From assembly GCF_013283785.1 (NCBI RefSeq), contig NZ_JABCPZ010000082.1, positions 1 through 41,818 of the forward strand: a stretch of DNA of 41,818 nt. Direction: 5' to 3'. Each line of letters starts with the position of its first letter. Position 1 is the first letter of the stretch. A program made the position numbers and the translations under genes. The notes below the pieces were generated by a model. That model did not search any database. It was not told where the DNA came from and worked only from the letters and a program-made list of their open reading frames with translations. Positions 31,325 through 39,359 of this stretch are shown here, in pieces. The DNA is from Nonomuraea antri. GTDB lineage: Bacteria > Actinomycetota > Actinomycetes > Streptosporangiales > Streptosporangiaceae.

Positions 31325-32176
31325 TCATAGTTCCTCGGTCGTCCCCTTCGGTCGGCGGCGGCGCGGCGGCGGGGTGACGCCGTCGGCCATGCGGCGGGCG
31401 GTGACGAGGAACCCGGTGTGGCCGATCATCCGATGATCGGGTCGTACCGCGAGCCCTTCGACATGCCAGTCGCGAACCAGGGTCTCCCACGCGTGAGGCT
31501 CGGTGAAACACCCGTGATCGCGAATGACCTCGACGGTCTTGGACATCTGCGTGGTCGTGGCCACGTAGCAGCAGATGACGCCACCGGGGGTGAGCGCCTT
31601 GGCGGCGGCGTCGACGCACTCCCAGGGGGCGAGCATGTCGAGGATCACCCGGTCGACGTCGGCCTCGTCGATCGAGGCCACGAGGTCGCCGACGACCAGC
31701 CGCCAGTTGTCGTCCATGGGGCCGCCGTAGAACTTCTCCACGTTCTTGCGCGCCACGTCCGCGAACTCCTCGCGGCGCTCGTAGGAGGTGACGTGCCCCT
31801 CCGGGCCGACCGCGCGCAGCAGGAAGCAGGTCAGGGCGCCGGAGCCGACGCCGGCCTCGATCACCCGGGCGCCGGGGAAGATGTCGGCCATGCCGACGAT
31901 CATCGAGGCGTCCTTCGGGTAGATGACGGCCGCGCCGCGCGGCATGGCCAGGGTGTAGTCCTGGAGGAGGTGGCGGAAGGCCAGATACTGGGTGCCGCCG
32001 CTGGAGCGCACGACCGAGCCTTCGGGCTGGCCGATCAGGTCGCTGTGCGGGATGGCGCCCTTGTGCGTGTGGTAGACGCCGTCCTGCTTGAGCGTGATCG
32101 TGTGACGCTTGTTCTTGGGGTCGGTGAGCTGCACCTGATCCCCCACCTGAAACGGCCCATGCCTGCGGAAACCCAT
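31325..32176 (-). CDS. trmI: tRNA (adenine-58-N1)-methyltransferase TrmI
   Basis: TrmI methylates A58 in the T-loop of tRNA. The 283-residue protein has the small N-terminal beta domain (FQVGDQVQLTDPKNKRHTIT), the RGAAVIYPKDASMIVGMADI entry to the catalytic domain, the SAM-binding motif VIEAGVGSGALT at 105-116, and DRVILDMLAPWECVD containing the catalytic aspartate. A basic Pro/Arg tail (TPPPRRRRPKGTTEEL) ends the protein. TrmI upstream of mpa is a widespread actinobacterial order. TAACCT stands 7 nt before the ATG, so the message is probably leaderless. Confidence 0.95.
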   Translation of the reverse strand: MGFRRHGPFQVGDQVQLTDPKNKRHTITLKQDGVYHTHKGAIPHSDLIGQPEGSVVRSSGGTQYLAFRHLLQDYTLAMPRGAAVIYPKDASMIVGMADIFPGARVIEAGVGSGALTCFLLRAVGPEGHVTSYERREEFADVARKNVEKFYGGPMDDNWRLVVGDLVASIDEADVDRVILDMLAPWECVDAAAKALTPGGVICCYVATTTQMSKTVEVIRDHGCFTEPHAWETLVRDWHVEGLAVRPDHRMIGHTGFLVTARRMADGVTPPPRRRRPKGTTEEL

Positions 32177-32183
32177 GGCGGCA

Positions 32184-32189
32184 AGGTTA
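32184..32189 (-). promoter_or_regulatory. Putative leaderless -10 element of trmI
   Basis: TAACCT on the minus strand is followed by 7 nt and the trmI ATG. On the other strand TATCTA stands 7 nt before the GNAT gene, so both divergent genes appear to start without a leader in a 55-bp gap. Confidence 0.5.
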
Positions 32190-32231
32190 ATGGGTTCCTG
32201 GCCCCGTCCCGCCCACGGTATCTATAGGGAC

Positions 32232-33323
32232 ATGCTCCCCCGTGAAGTGATCTCCACCGGTTCCCTGCTGCTGCGTCCGCCGGCCGACGGTGACGTCCAG
32301 GACATCGTGCGCGCGTTCGACGACCCGGAGACGGGCCGGTTCCTGCCGCTGACGCCGCTGCCGTACCGGGCCGAGGACGCCGTGGAGTACCTGAAGGCGG
32401 CGCAGGTCAAGTGGGAGGGCGGCGGCGCGGAGTTCGCCATCACCGAGGGCGGCCGCTACGTGGGCTCGATCGGCGTGCGCGCGCCCGACCAGTGGGGGGT
32501 CACCGAGATCGGCTACCTGGTGGCGCCGTGGGCGCGCGGCAGGGGCGTGGCCGCCACGGCGACCAGGGCGCTCACCGACTGGCTGTTCGACCGGGGGGTG
32601 CGCAGGGTCGAACTGCAGGCCGAGGTGGAGAACGTGGCCAGCCTGCGGGTCGCGGTGAAGTCCGGCTTCCGCGAGGAGGGCCGCAGGCGCGAGGTGAAGC
32701 TGCTGCGCGACGGCCGCTACGCCGACCTCATCACCTTCGGCAGGCTCGCGCACGATCCCGGCGACGCGGAGGAGCCGTACCTGCCGTTCTTCGCCGACGG
32801 GCAGCTCACCGACGGCGTGGTGCGGCTGACCCCGATGACCGTGGACGACGCGGTCCCCTTCAACGCGATGATGGCCGAGGAGGCCGTGGCCGCCTACTCG
32901 GTGGGCCCGGCGGGCACGCTGGACGACCACGTGCGCAGGTGCCGCAACACCGGCTACTGGTGGCTGTCCGGCCAGCGGATCGAGCTGGCGATCAGAGACG
33001 CGGCCACCGACGCGTTCGCCGGGCACGTGCAGCTGATGCAGGTGGCGCCGGTGCTCGGGCAGGCCATGATCGGCTACTCGCTGGTGTCGGCGTACCGCGG
33101 CAGGGGCTTCATGACGCGCGCGGTGAACCTGCTGGTCGACTGGACGTTCGCGAACACGGCGCTGCACCGCGTGGTGGCGGGCACCGACGAGTCGAACACG
33201 GCCTCGCACGCGGTGCTGGAACGTGCCGGGTTCACGCGGGAGTGCCGGCATCGCCAGCTGCTGCCGCGTCCGGACGGGACCCGCGCCGACGACATCGAGT
33301 GGCTCCGCCTCCGTCCCGCCTGA
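32232..33323 (+). CDS. Double-GNAT (RimJ/RimL-type) N-acetyltransferase
   Basis: The 363-residue protein is two acetyltransferase domains in tandem. The first (about 1-175) has the acetyl-CoA pyrophosphate loop APWARGRGVAATATRALTDW and the closing VENVASLRVAVKSGFREEG. The second (about 190-360) has SAYRGRGFMTRAVNLLVDW and DESNTASHAVLERAGFTREC. Both keep the R-G-x-G type loop, so both may bind acetyl-CoA. RimJ/RimL relatives acetylate N-terminal amino groups or small amines, and the substrate here is unknown. The ATG has an AT-rich -10-like TATCTA 7 nt upstream and no ribosome binding site. Confidence 0.88.
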   Translation: MLPREVISTGSLLLRPPADGDVQDIVRAFDDPETGRFLPLTPLPYRAEDAVEYLKAAQVKWEGGGAEFAITEGGRYVGSIGVRAPDQWGVTEIGYLVAPWARGRGVAATATRALTDWLFDRGVRRVELQAEVENVASLRVAVKSGFREEGRRREVKLLRDGRYADLITFGRLAHDPGDAEEPYLPFFADGQLTDGVVRLTPMTVDDAVPFNAMMAEEAVAAYSVGPAGTLDDHVRRCRNTGYWWLSGQRIELAIRDAATDAFAGHVQLMQVAPVLGQAMIGYSLVSAYRGRGFMTRAVNLLVDWTFANTALHRVVAGTDESNTASHAVLERAGFTRECRHRQLLPRPDGTRADDIEWLRLRPA

Positions 33324-33544
33324 CCCCCGTCTGTCTGTCGCCGGGACCACCTCTGAGCAGGACGGCTCGGGAAGGTCAAGCCCGCGGCACCCCAGCGGAC
33401 ATCCGAAATGTCGGAAAAACTCTGATTTCCTGTTGTGGGGCTAGTCAAGGCGCGGGCCGAGAGCAATACTCCGAGTCACCGCACTTGAGATTCGCGTGAT
33501 CGGGCTGCGCGATCTCCCATCCCCTCACCCGAGGGATTACCGCG

Positions 33545-34042
33545 ATGCCATACACCCGTGTAGATATCGCCATGCGTGAACTCATCAACTCGTTCTCCTG
33601 CCTCGAAGCGGGGGGCCTGCTCGATCGGCTGGCGCGCGCCGCGGCGGCGATCGGCGGTACCGCTTACGCCGGGTTCGTCGGCGTGGATCCGCTGCGTCAC
33701 GAGGCCCGTCCGATCCACCTGCACGGGCCGCCCGGCGACCCGCTGGGGGTGCGCAGGTGGCTGTCCGAATCCGGCGTGCTGAAGGAGCTCGCCGCCGCCT
33801 CGGCCCCGGTACGGCTGCCCAGGGACGCCGCTCTGGGCGAACCGGGCTTCCTGGCCACACCGGTACCGCTGGCCACGCGGGACCACACGTTCCTGTGGGT
33901 GGCGGGGCGGGGGTTCGGTGACAACGACGAGCATCTGCTGAGCCGGTTCGCGACGGCGTCGGGGCGGGCGCTGGAGGCGGCCAGCGGGCTGGAGGCGGCG
34001 GTGCACCTGCTGCGCGGGGTGCGCGCCTTCCGCCCTGCGTAA
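33545..34042 (+). CDS. Small GAF-like domain protein
   Basis: The 165-residue protein looks like one GAF-type sensory domain. It has an N-terminal helix pair (LINSFSCLEAGGLLDRLARA), a central sheet with GTAYAGFVGVDPL and GFLATPVPLATRDHTFLWVAG, and a last helix (ALEAASGLEAAVHLLRG). There is no output domain. It may bind a small ligand and act on a partner. The ATG at 33545 has GAGGG 9 nt upstream, and ATG 33572 is an alternative. The 221 bp before it (33324-33544) hold only a small inverted repeat (GACAT-N5-ATGTC near 33400) and no gene that I can support. Confidence 0.68.
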   Translation: MPYTRVDIAMRELINSFSCLEAGGLLDRLARAAAAIGGTAYAGFVGVDPLRHEARPIHLHGPPGDPLGVRRWLSESGVLKELAAASAPVRLPRDAALGEPGFLATPVPLATRDHTFLWVAGRGFGDNDEHLLSRFATASGRALEAASGLEAAVHLLRGVRAFRPA

Positions 34043-34186
34043 CGGGGTGATACGGACGACCGTTTTCCAGGGAATCGCCTGTCTGGAATACCGCCACATT
34101 TCCTGAGAAATTCTCGGATATCCACCCGCCGAAAACCATCGTTCGAAAGATTTTCCATCCGCTGCGGCTTCGGTAATCTAAAACCA

Positions 34187-34217
34187 CGATATTTCCATGC
34201 AATTTCGGTAAATATCG
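34187..34217. repeat. Inverted repeat in the AT-rich segment
   Basis: CGATATTT (34187-34194) and AAATATCG (34210-34217) are perfect 8-bp arms around 15 nt. The site could be an operator, a weak bidirectional terminator for the GAF-like gene or part of a small RNA. Nothing in the sequence decides between these. Confidence 0.7.
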
Positions 34218-34350
34218 CCAACGCCCGCACTTCCACGCGCCCAGCCCGACCGGCCACCCCGGCCCACCGACCAACGGGATGAGCGACAGCCCACCGGGCC
34301 CGGCAGCGGACCGGGCAGTGCCCCCTCAGTGGGCCCTTGGCGGGTCCGGC

Positions 34351-34410
34351 AGTGGGCCCGTCGGTGGGCCCGTCGGTGGGCCCGTCGGTGGGCCCGTCAA
34401 TGGGCCCGTC
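34351..34410. repeat. 12-bp minisatellite
   Basis: Five copies of a 12-bp unit, (G/A)(G/A)TGGGCCCGTC, stand head to tail, with degenerate half-copies on both sides. Copies 2-4 are identical. Each unit contains the palindrome GGGCCC. Confidence 0.92.
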
Positions 34411-34578
34411 AATGGGCGGTCGGCGGGCCGCGCGGCGGGCGGCCTCCCGAGGTCCGCTGCATCACCCCATGGGCAGGCCAGGTGCCCGACCATCCGGAAC
34501 CGTGGCATGCGAAACCGTGGCCGGCCCGGACCATGGCCGGCCCCGGGTGGCGCGGCGGGTGGGCTAGCGTGGCGTGGC

Positions 34579-35490
34579 ATGCGGGTTCTCGTGGTGGGCG
34601 GTAGCGGGTTTCTCGGGCGTGAGCTGGTGCGCCGGTGCCTGGCGGCCGGGCACGAGGTGGCCGCCACGTACCTGTCCCGCCCGGTCGACGACGGCGACGA
34701 CGACGCTCGCGAGGCGGTGGCGTGGCTGCGGCTGGACGTCCGGTCCCGCGCGGACGCCCACGCGCTCGTGGCCCGGGTCCGGCCGGACGTGCTGGTCAAC
34801 GCCGCGTACCTGCAGACGGACTGGTCGGCCACCGCCGACGGACCGGCGCACCTGGCGCTGGCCGCCGCCGCGCACGGGAGCCGTCTGGTGCACGTCTCAT
34901 CCGACGTGGTCTTCTCCGGCGCCAGAACCCGCTACCCCGAGACCTGCGTGCCCGACCCGATCAGCCCGTACGGCGCCGCGAAGGCCGCCGCCGAGACCGC
35001 GGTGCGCGCCATCCTGCCCGGGGCGGCGATCGTGCGGACGTCCCTGATCATCGGCGGCGGCTCCGCGCGGCCCCCGGGCGAAGAGCGACCCGCGCGCCCG
35101 TCCCCCGGCGAGAGCGCGGCGCCGGGGTCGCCCAGCGAGGTCCTGGTGCACGCGCTGGCCACCGGCCGCGCCCGGGGCGTGCTGTTCGCCGACGAGGTGC
35201 GCTGCCCGGTCCACGTGGGCGACCTGGCGTCGGCGCTGCTGGAGCTGGCGGCCCCCGATCGCGGCGGGACCTATCACGCGGCCGGCGCGGACGCCCTGAG
35301 CAGGCACCGGCTCGGCCTGCTCATCGCCCGGCGCGACGGCCTGGATCCCGCGCTGCTCACCCCCGGTGAACGCGCCGCGTCCGGGGTGCCGGGGCCGCTC
35401 GCCGTCCGCCTGGACTGCACGGCGACGCAGCGCCTCCTCGGCACGCGGCTGCGCGGCGCCGAGGAGTTCCTCGCCGCAGCCGCGCCCTGA
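34579..35490 (+). CDS. RmlD-like NAD(P)-dependent sugar reductase (extended SDR)
   Basis: The 303-residue protein is an extended short-chain dehydrogenase of the RmlD type (dTDP-4-dehydrorhamnose reductase-like). The cofactor loop is GGSGFLG at 7-13. The catalytic Ser lies in VHVSSDVVFSG (107-108), and YGAAK supplies Tyr131 and Lys135. A PDVLVNAAYLQTDW segment is typical of the family. There are no other nucleotide-sugar genes beside it, so the substrate is open. ATG 34579 was chosen because it directly precedes the cofactor-binding strand and has TAGCGT 8 nt upstream. An upstream in-frame extension to 34279 would be low-complexity and was not accepted. Confidence 0.85.
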   Translation: MRVLVVGGSGFLGRELVRRCLAAGHEVAATYLSRPVDDGDDDAREAVAWLRLDVRSRADAHALVARVRPDVLVNAAYLQTDWSATADGPAHLALAAAAHGSRLVHVSSDVVFSGARTRYPETCVPDPISPYGAAKAAAETAVRAILPGAAIVRTSLIIGGGSARPPGEERPARPSPGESAAPGSPSEVLVHALATGRARGVLFADEVRCPVHVGDLASALLELAAPDRGGTYHAAGADALSRHRLGLLIARRDGLDPALLTPGERAASGVPGPLAVRLDCTATQRLLGTRLRGAEEFLAAAAP

Positions 35491-35499
35491 TCTTCCCGC

Positions 35500-36219
35500 T
35501 CAGCGGCGGTGCAGCATGGCGTGGGTGGCCTCTTCGACGATGTCGCGCATCACCCGTTCCGCCTCCGCCGCGTCACCCGCCTGCACGGCCTGCGCCACCT
35601 CGGCATGCCACCGGATCGCCGCCGGCTCGGGCACGGCCGGCATCAGGTGATGGTGCGTGCGCCCGGTCAGCACCTCGGCCACCACATCGGTCAGCGCCCC
35701 GAACATCTCGTTGCCCGAGGCTTCGAGCAGCACCCGGTGGAAGCGGATGTCGGCCGCCAGGTACGCCTCCAGGTCCCCCGACCTGCCGTGCACGGCCATC
35801 CGCATCACCGCCCCGGTGAGCTCCCCGCACTGCTCGGGCGTGGCGTGCGCGGCGGCCAGTGCGGCGGCGACCGGTTCGACGCCGCGGCGCAGTTCGCCCA
35901 GCGAGCGCAGCAGTGACGCGCGCTCGTCGCTGTCGAGCCGCCAGCGGATGACGCGCGGGTCGAACAGGTTCCAGGCGGCGCGGGGCGTGACCGTGATGCC
36001 GACGCGGCGGCGGCTGGTCAGCATGCCCATGGACTCCAGCACCTTGATCGCCTCGCGGACGACCGTGCGCGAGACACCGAAGCGGCCTTCGAGCTGCTCG
36101 ATCCTGAGCACCTGCCCGGCGGCGTAGGCGCCGGACACGACCAGGGTGCCCAGCTCGTCGAGCACGCTGCCGTGCAGGCCGGGCTGTGCCTCGTCCCGCT
36201 CTCCCGCGGTGTCGCCCAT
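35500..36219 (-). CDS. FadR/FCD-type GntR regulator of the gluconate genes
   Basis: The 239-residue regulator has a GntR winged helix (about 15-80, with VLRIEQLEGRFGVSRTVVRE, then AIKVLESMGMLTSRRRVG) and an all-helical FCD ligand-binding domain. The FCD metal-site residues are in AADIRFHRVLLEASGNEMF and in IRWHAEVAQAV. It diverges from the gluconokinase and permease genes and most likely represses them until gluconate or a phosphorylated product binds. ATG 36219 stands behind GGGAGGGG. The upstream ATG at 36246 has no ribosome binding site. It converges with the reductase gene, with 9 bp between stops. Confidence 0.87.
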   Translation of the reverse strand: MGDTAGERDEAQPGLHGSVLDELGTLVVSGAYAAGQVLRIEQLEGRFGVSRTVVREAIKVLESMGMLTSRRRVGITVTPRAAWNLFDPRVIRWRLDSDERASLLRSLGELRRGVEPVAAALAAAHATPEQCGELTGAVMRMAVHGRSGDLEAYLAADIRFHRVLLEASGNEMFGALTDVVAEVLTGRTHHHLMPAVPEPAAIRWHAEVAQAVQAGDAAEAERVMRDIVEEATHAMLHRR

Positions 36220-36376
36220 GTCGTCCCCTCCCACGCGCGGCCCCATACTCACACGCTTCCTGGAGATCGTCACAACGGGCTTGAGTAAAGGTATGATTTA
36301 TTCACTGTTTTCTCTTGATTAATATGATGCATCGCGCATAGCCTGACGCGAACTTCAGCCCGAGAGGTCGCCTGCC
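36220..36376. promoter_or_regulatory. Divergent control region of the gluconate module
   Basis: This 157-bp region holds an AT-rich core (36285-36330). TATGAT occurs at 36292 and 36323, spaced 31 bp, and an 8-bp palindrome GATGCATC spans 36326-36333. TTGATT (36315) with CATAGC 16 nt later could be the gluconokinase promoter. As I recall, gluconate regulators of Corynebacterium bind sites starting TATGATA, which fits. The operator assignment is inference. Confidence 0.45.
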
Positions 36377-36940
36377 ATGGACGTACGTCATCCCCCCGCC
36401 TCCGGTCCGCTCGTCGTCGTGATGGGCGTGACCGGATCGGGCAAGACCACGGTCGGCGGCGCGCTCGCGGCCCGGCTCGGGGTGCCGTTCGCCGACGCGG
36501 ACGACTTCCACTCCCCCGCGAACGTCGCCAAGATGTCGGCCGGCGTCCCCCTGGACGACGCCGACCGCCGGCCCTGGCTGCGCTCGATCGGCCGCTGGCT
36601 GCACGAGCACGCCGGCGCCGGGGCCGTGGTGGGCTGCTCGGCGCTCAAGCGGGCCTACCGCGACCTGCTGCGCGCCGACGCGCCGTCGACGTGCTTCGTG
36701 CACCTGGACGGCGACGCCGAGACGATCAGGCGCCGTGTGGCCGCACGCCCCGGGCACTTCATGCCGGAGTCGCTGGTCGCCTCCCAGTTCGCCACGCTGG
36801 AGCCGCTCCAGGACGACGAGCCGGGCGTCGTGCTCGATCTGAGCCTGCCCGTGGCCGATCTCGTGTCGGCCGCCGTCGCCGCCCTGCGGGAACCCGCCGC
36901 TCGGGACGTCCCGGGCGAGGGCTCCGCCCCCTCCGTCTGA
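36377..36940 (+). CDS. gntK: Gluconokinase
   Basis: The 187-residue kinase phosphorylates D-gluconate to 6-phosphogluconate, feeding the pentose phosphate pathway. The P-loop GVTGSGKT is at 17-24. The gluconokinase landmarks DADDFHSPANVAKMSAGVPL (then DDADRRPWL), CSALKRAYRDLLR and RPGHFMPESLVASQFATLEP are all present. GAGAGG lies 9 nt before the ATG. The gene is followed 86 nt later by a GntP permease, so uptake and first metabolic step are paired, with the regulator divergent. Confidence 0.95.
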   Translation: MDVRHPPASGPLVVVMGVTGSGKTTVGGALAARLGVPFADADDFHSPANVAKMSAGVPLDDADRRPWLRSIGRWLHEHAGAGAVVGCSALKRAYRDLLRADAPSTCFVHLDGDAETIRRRVAARPGHFMPESLVASQFATLEPLQDDEPGVVLDLSLPVADLVSAAVAALREPAARDVPGEGSAPSV

Positions 36941-37026
36941 CCCCAAGCCGCGCCCGCACCGGGCGCGATCCCCACCTCCGGTCGCCTCCCGCAGCGGGCC
37001 GCCGGCCCCTCATCAGGAGAACCGAC

Positions 37027-38406
37027 ATGACCACCTCCCCCCTCCTCGCGCTCGCGGAGGGGGCGGCCGTCTCCAGTGGACGGCTCGTTCCAGCGGCGCT
37101 CGTGGGCATCGCCCTCATCGTGGCCTTGATCACCCGGTTCAAGCTGCATCCCGCCCTGTCGCTGACGCTCGGCTCGCTGGCCGTCGGCGCGGTCGCCGGG
37201 CTGCCGCTCGCCGACACCATCGACGGCTTCACCAAGGGCTTCGGCAGCACCGCGGCCGGCGTCGGAGTGCTGATCGCACTGGGTGCGATGTTCGGCAAGC
37301 TGCTGGCGGACTCGGGCGGCGCGAGCCAGATCGTGGACACGATCATCGGCCGTGCCGGCCCGCGCACGCTGCCGTGGTCGATGGCCGCGGTCGGCGCGCT
37401 GATCGGCCTGCCGATGTTCTTCGAGATCGGTCTCGTGCTGCTGATGCCGGTCGTCTTCCTGGTCGCGCGCCGCTCTGGGCTGTCGCTGATCAGGGTGGGC
37501 GTCCCGGCGCTGGCGGGCCTGTCCGTGATGCACGGCCTGGTGCCGCCGCACCCCGGCCCGCTGGTGGCCATCGACGCGCTCAAGGCCGACCTGGGGCTCA
37601 CGCTCGGCCTGGGCGTGCTCATCGCGGTCCCGACGGTGATCGTGGCCGGACCGCTGCTGGCCAGGTTCGCCGGGCGGTGGGTGAACGTGCCCGCGCCCGA
37701 GCTGTTCGAGACCGGCAGGGAGGCCGAGAACGAGCGCCGGCCGTCGTTCGGCGTGACGCTGGCCACCGTGCTGCTGCCGGTGGTGCTCATGATGGGCAAG
37801 GCGCTGGCCGACATCTTCCTGGCCGAGGGCGACGGCCTGCGCGCGGCCCTGGACTTCCTCGGCACCCCGCTGGTGGCGCTGCTCATCGCGGTGATCGTGG
37901 CGATGTTCACGTTCGGCCGCGGCTCGGGCATGGACCGTCATGGCGTGGCCAGGACGATCGAGCAGTCGCTGCCGCCGATCGCGGGCATCATCCTCATCGT
38001 CGCGGCGGGCGGCGGCTTCAAGCAGACGCTGATCGACACCGGCATCGGCAAGCTGGTGGCCGACTGGGTGCAGAACAGCGGCCTGTCGGTGCTGGTGCTG
38101 GCCTGGCTGGTGGCGGTGCTGATCCGTCTGGCCACCGGTTCTGCCACGGTCGCCACGGTGACCGCGTCGGGCATCCTGGCGCCGCTGGTGACGCACCTGA
38201 GCACCGGCGAGACCTCGCTGCTGGTGCTCGCGATCGGCGCCGGCTCGCTGTTCTTCTCCCACGTCAACGACGCGGGCTTCTGGCTGGTCAAGGAGTACTT
38301 CGGGCTGAACGTGGGCCAGACGATCAAGTCGTGGTCGCTGATGGAGACGGTGATCTCGGTGGTCGGCCTGGCGTTCGTGCTGCTGGTGAGCCCCCTGGTC
38401 GGCTAG
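37027..38406 (+). CDS. gntP: Gluconate:H+ symporter, GntP family
   Basis: The 459-residue transporter has twelve or more hydrophobic segments. GntP-family stretches are visible: GFTKGFGSTAAGVGVLIALG, AMFGKLLADSGGA, GLPMFFEIGLVLLMPVVFLV, HGLVPPHPGPLVAID, IAGIILIVAAGGGFKQTLID, LATGSATVATVTASGILAPL, and SHVNDAGFWLVKEYF. It should import gluconate or a related aldonate with protons. CAGGAGA stands 6 nt before the ATG. Its stop is 21 bp from the decayed transposase, so it marks the end of the intact gene set. Confidence 0.95.
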   Translation: MTTSPLLALAEGAAVSSGRLVPAALVGIALIVALITRFKLHPALSLTLGSLAVGAVAGLPLADTIDGFTKGFGSTAAGVGVLIALGAMFGKLLADSGGASQIVDTIIGRAGPRTLPWSMAAVGALIGLPMFFEIGLVLLMPVVFLVARRSGLSLIRVGVPALAGLSVMHGLVPPHPGPLVAIDALKADLGLTLGLGVLIAVPTVIVAGPLLARFAGRWVNVPAPELFETGREAENERRPSFGVTLATVLLPVVLMMGKALADIFLAEGDGLRAALDFLGTPLVALLIAVIVAMFTFGRGSGMDRHGVARTIEQSLPPIAGIILIVAAGGGFKQTLIDTGIGKLVADWVQNSGLSVLVLAWLVAVLIRLATGSATVATVTASGILAPLVTHLSTGETSLLVLAIGAGSLFFSHVNDAGFWLVKEYFGLNVGQTIKSWSLMETVISVVGLAFVLLVSPLVG

Positions 38407-38426
38407 CCGAGTGCGTCCTAAGTGGG

Positions 38427-39321
38427 TCAGTGGTCGTTGGCGACCAGTGATCTGGTGACGGGCCAGCCGGTGTCGCGGTTGTGCCAGATGTCGCGGTCAG
38501 AGCCAGGATGCGCTGGGTGATCCGGGCGCCGACGCCGGTGACTGTACGGCCGGCCGCCCTGCACTTCCAGGTCGAGCCGGCTCTCGAGGGTGTCGTTGAC
38601 GGACTCGATGAGCAGGCGGATCGGCTTGAGCAGGTGCTCAACGGGACGGGGTGTGCGGTTGCGGCAGGACAGGCGCAGCAGCCGCACCCCGTGTTCGGGC
38701 CAGGAAGGCGTCCACCTCGGCGGAGACGTAGTCCTTGCCGGCGATGATCAGCAGGCCGGTCCGCTCGGCGAGGAGGTGCGGATCATGCTCGCAGATGACC
38801 ATCAGCACCTGCCGTTCGTCGATGTCGAGGGTGGCCAGGGCCCAGGTGATCGACAGACTGGCGGGTGTGCAGAGCAGGCGCAGGCTCCAGAAGTGGCGGC
38901 AGTAGCCCAGCCGGCCAACCGGCCAGGTCCGAGCGCAAGACGATGGGGCTTGAACGGCCGCGTTCGATGGGGGCGGAATCCACCACGCACAAGGGGCCCA
39001 GCCGCAGGTCGGTGTCTTGTGCCAGGACGCGGATTGAACAGCGGCAGGACCTGGTGCAGGCGTTTGTTGTAGCTGGATCGGCCGAGAAGGTAGGGGAGGC
39101 GCCGGGCAGGTGCTCGCGGACGTAACGGAGCCGGCGGGCCTCGGAGTGGACACCGAGGAGCACTTGGGCGACCGCCAGGGTGAGCAGTTCGGCATTGGTC
39201 GGTTCGCGAAGCGTCCCAGCCGCTGCTGACGGCCGAGCCAGTCGTCGATCCTGACGTAAAGCGCGGTGAGAAGGGTGTTGAGGTCTGTCCTCACAAACCG
39301 ATCGTCAACACCCGTCGCCAT
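38427..39321 (-). pseudogene. Decayed IS982-family-like transposase
   Basis: Pieces of one transposase appear in all three minus-strand frames. The order is DLNTLLTALYVRIDDWLGR (start near 39321), LLGVHSEARRLRYVREHLPG, VLAQDTDLRLGPLCVVDSAP (then IERGRSSPIVLRSDLAGW), FWSLRLLCTPASLSITWALA (then TLDIDERQVL), KDYVSAEVDAFLA, RNRTPRPVEHLLKPIRLLIE, GVGARITQRILALTA and WPVTRSLVANDH. At least five frameshifts separate them. The pattern of a DDE core with a C-terminal ESVNDTLESRLDLE region fits IS982-type transposases of Streptomyces and relatives. No terminal repeats could be found, so this is an old, inactive copy. Confidence 0.82.
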
Positions 39322-39359
39322 GAACGCACTCCGTGCTGCGGCGACCTAGTAGTGCTTTG

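Larger units (their letters stand above)
34043..34578. other. Non-coding stretch with AT-rich segment and minisatellite
   Basis: No gene is supported in these 536 bp. The first part (about 34060-34220) is clearly AT-richer than its surroundings and holds a GAGAA-A-TTCTC palindrome and the inverted repeat listed below. The second part is very GC-rich and contains 12-bp tandem repeats. An open frame runs through from 34279 into the reductase gene, but it translates the repeats as Gly-Pro-Val-Gly units and has no ribosome binding site. Confidence 0.6.

Noticed and set aside
33697..34257. 186-codon open frame on the minus strand over the GAF-like gene
   Set aside because: Its composition (runs of Ser, Arg and Pro) and full overlap with the better-supported plus-strand gene mark it as a shadow frame.
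34279..34578. 100-codon N-terminal extension of the RmlD-like reductase
   Set aside because: It would translate the 12-bp minisatellite into Gly-Pro-Val-Gly repeats, lacks a ribosome binding site, and the conserved cofactor-binding strand begins right at the ATG at 34579.
38342..38450. Possible terminal repeat of the IS982-like remnant near 38410
   Set aside because: GTGCGTCCTAAGTGGGTCAG was compared with the sequence before 39345 and no convincing inverted partner was found, so element ends are not claimed.
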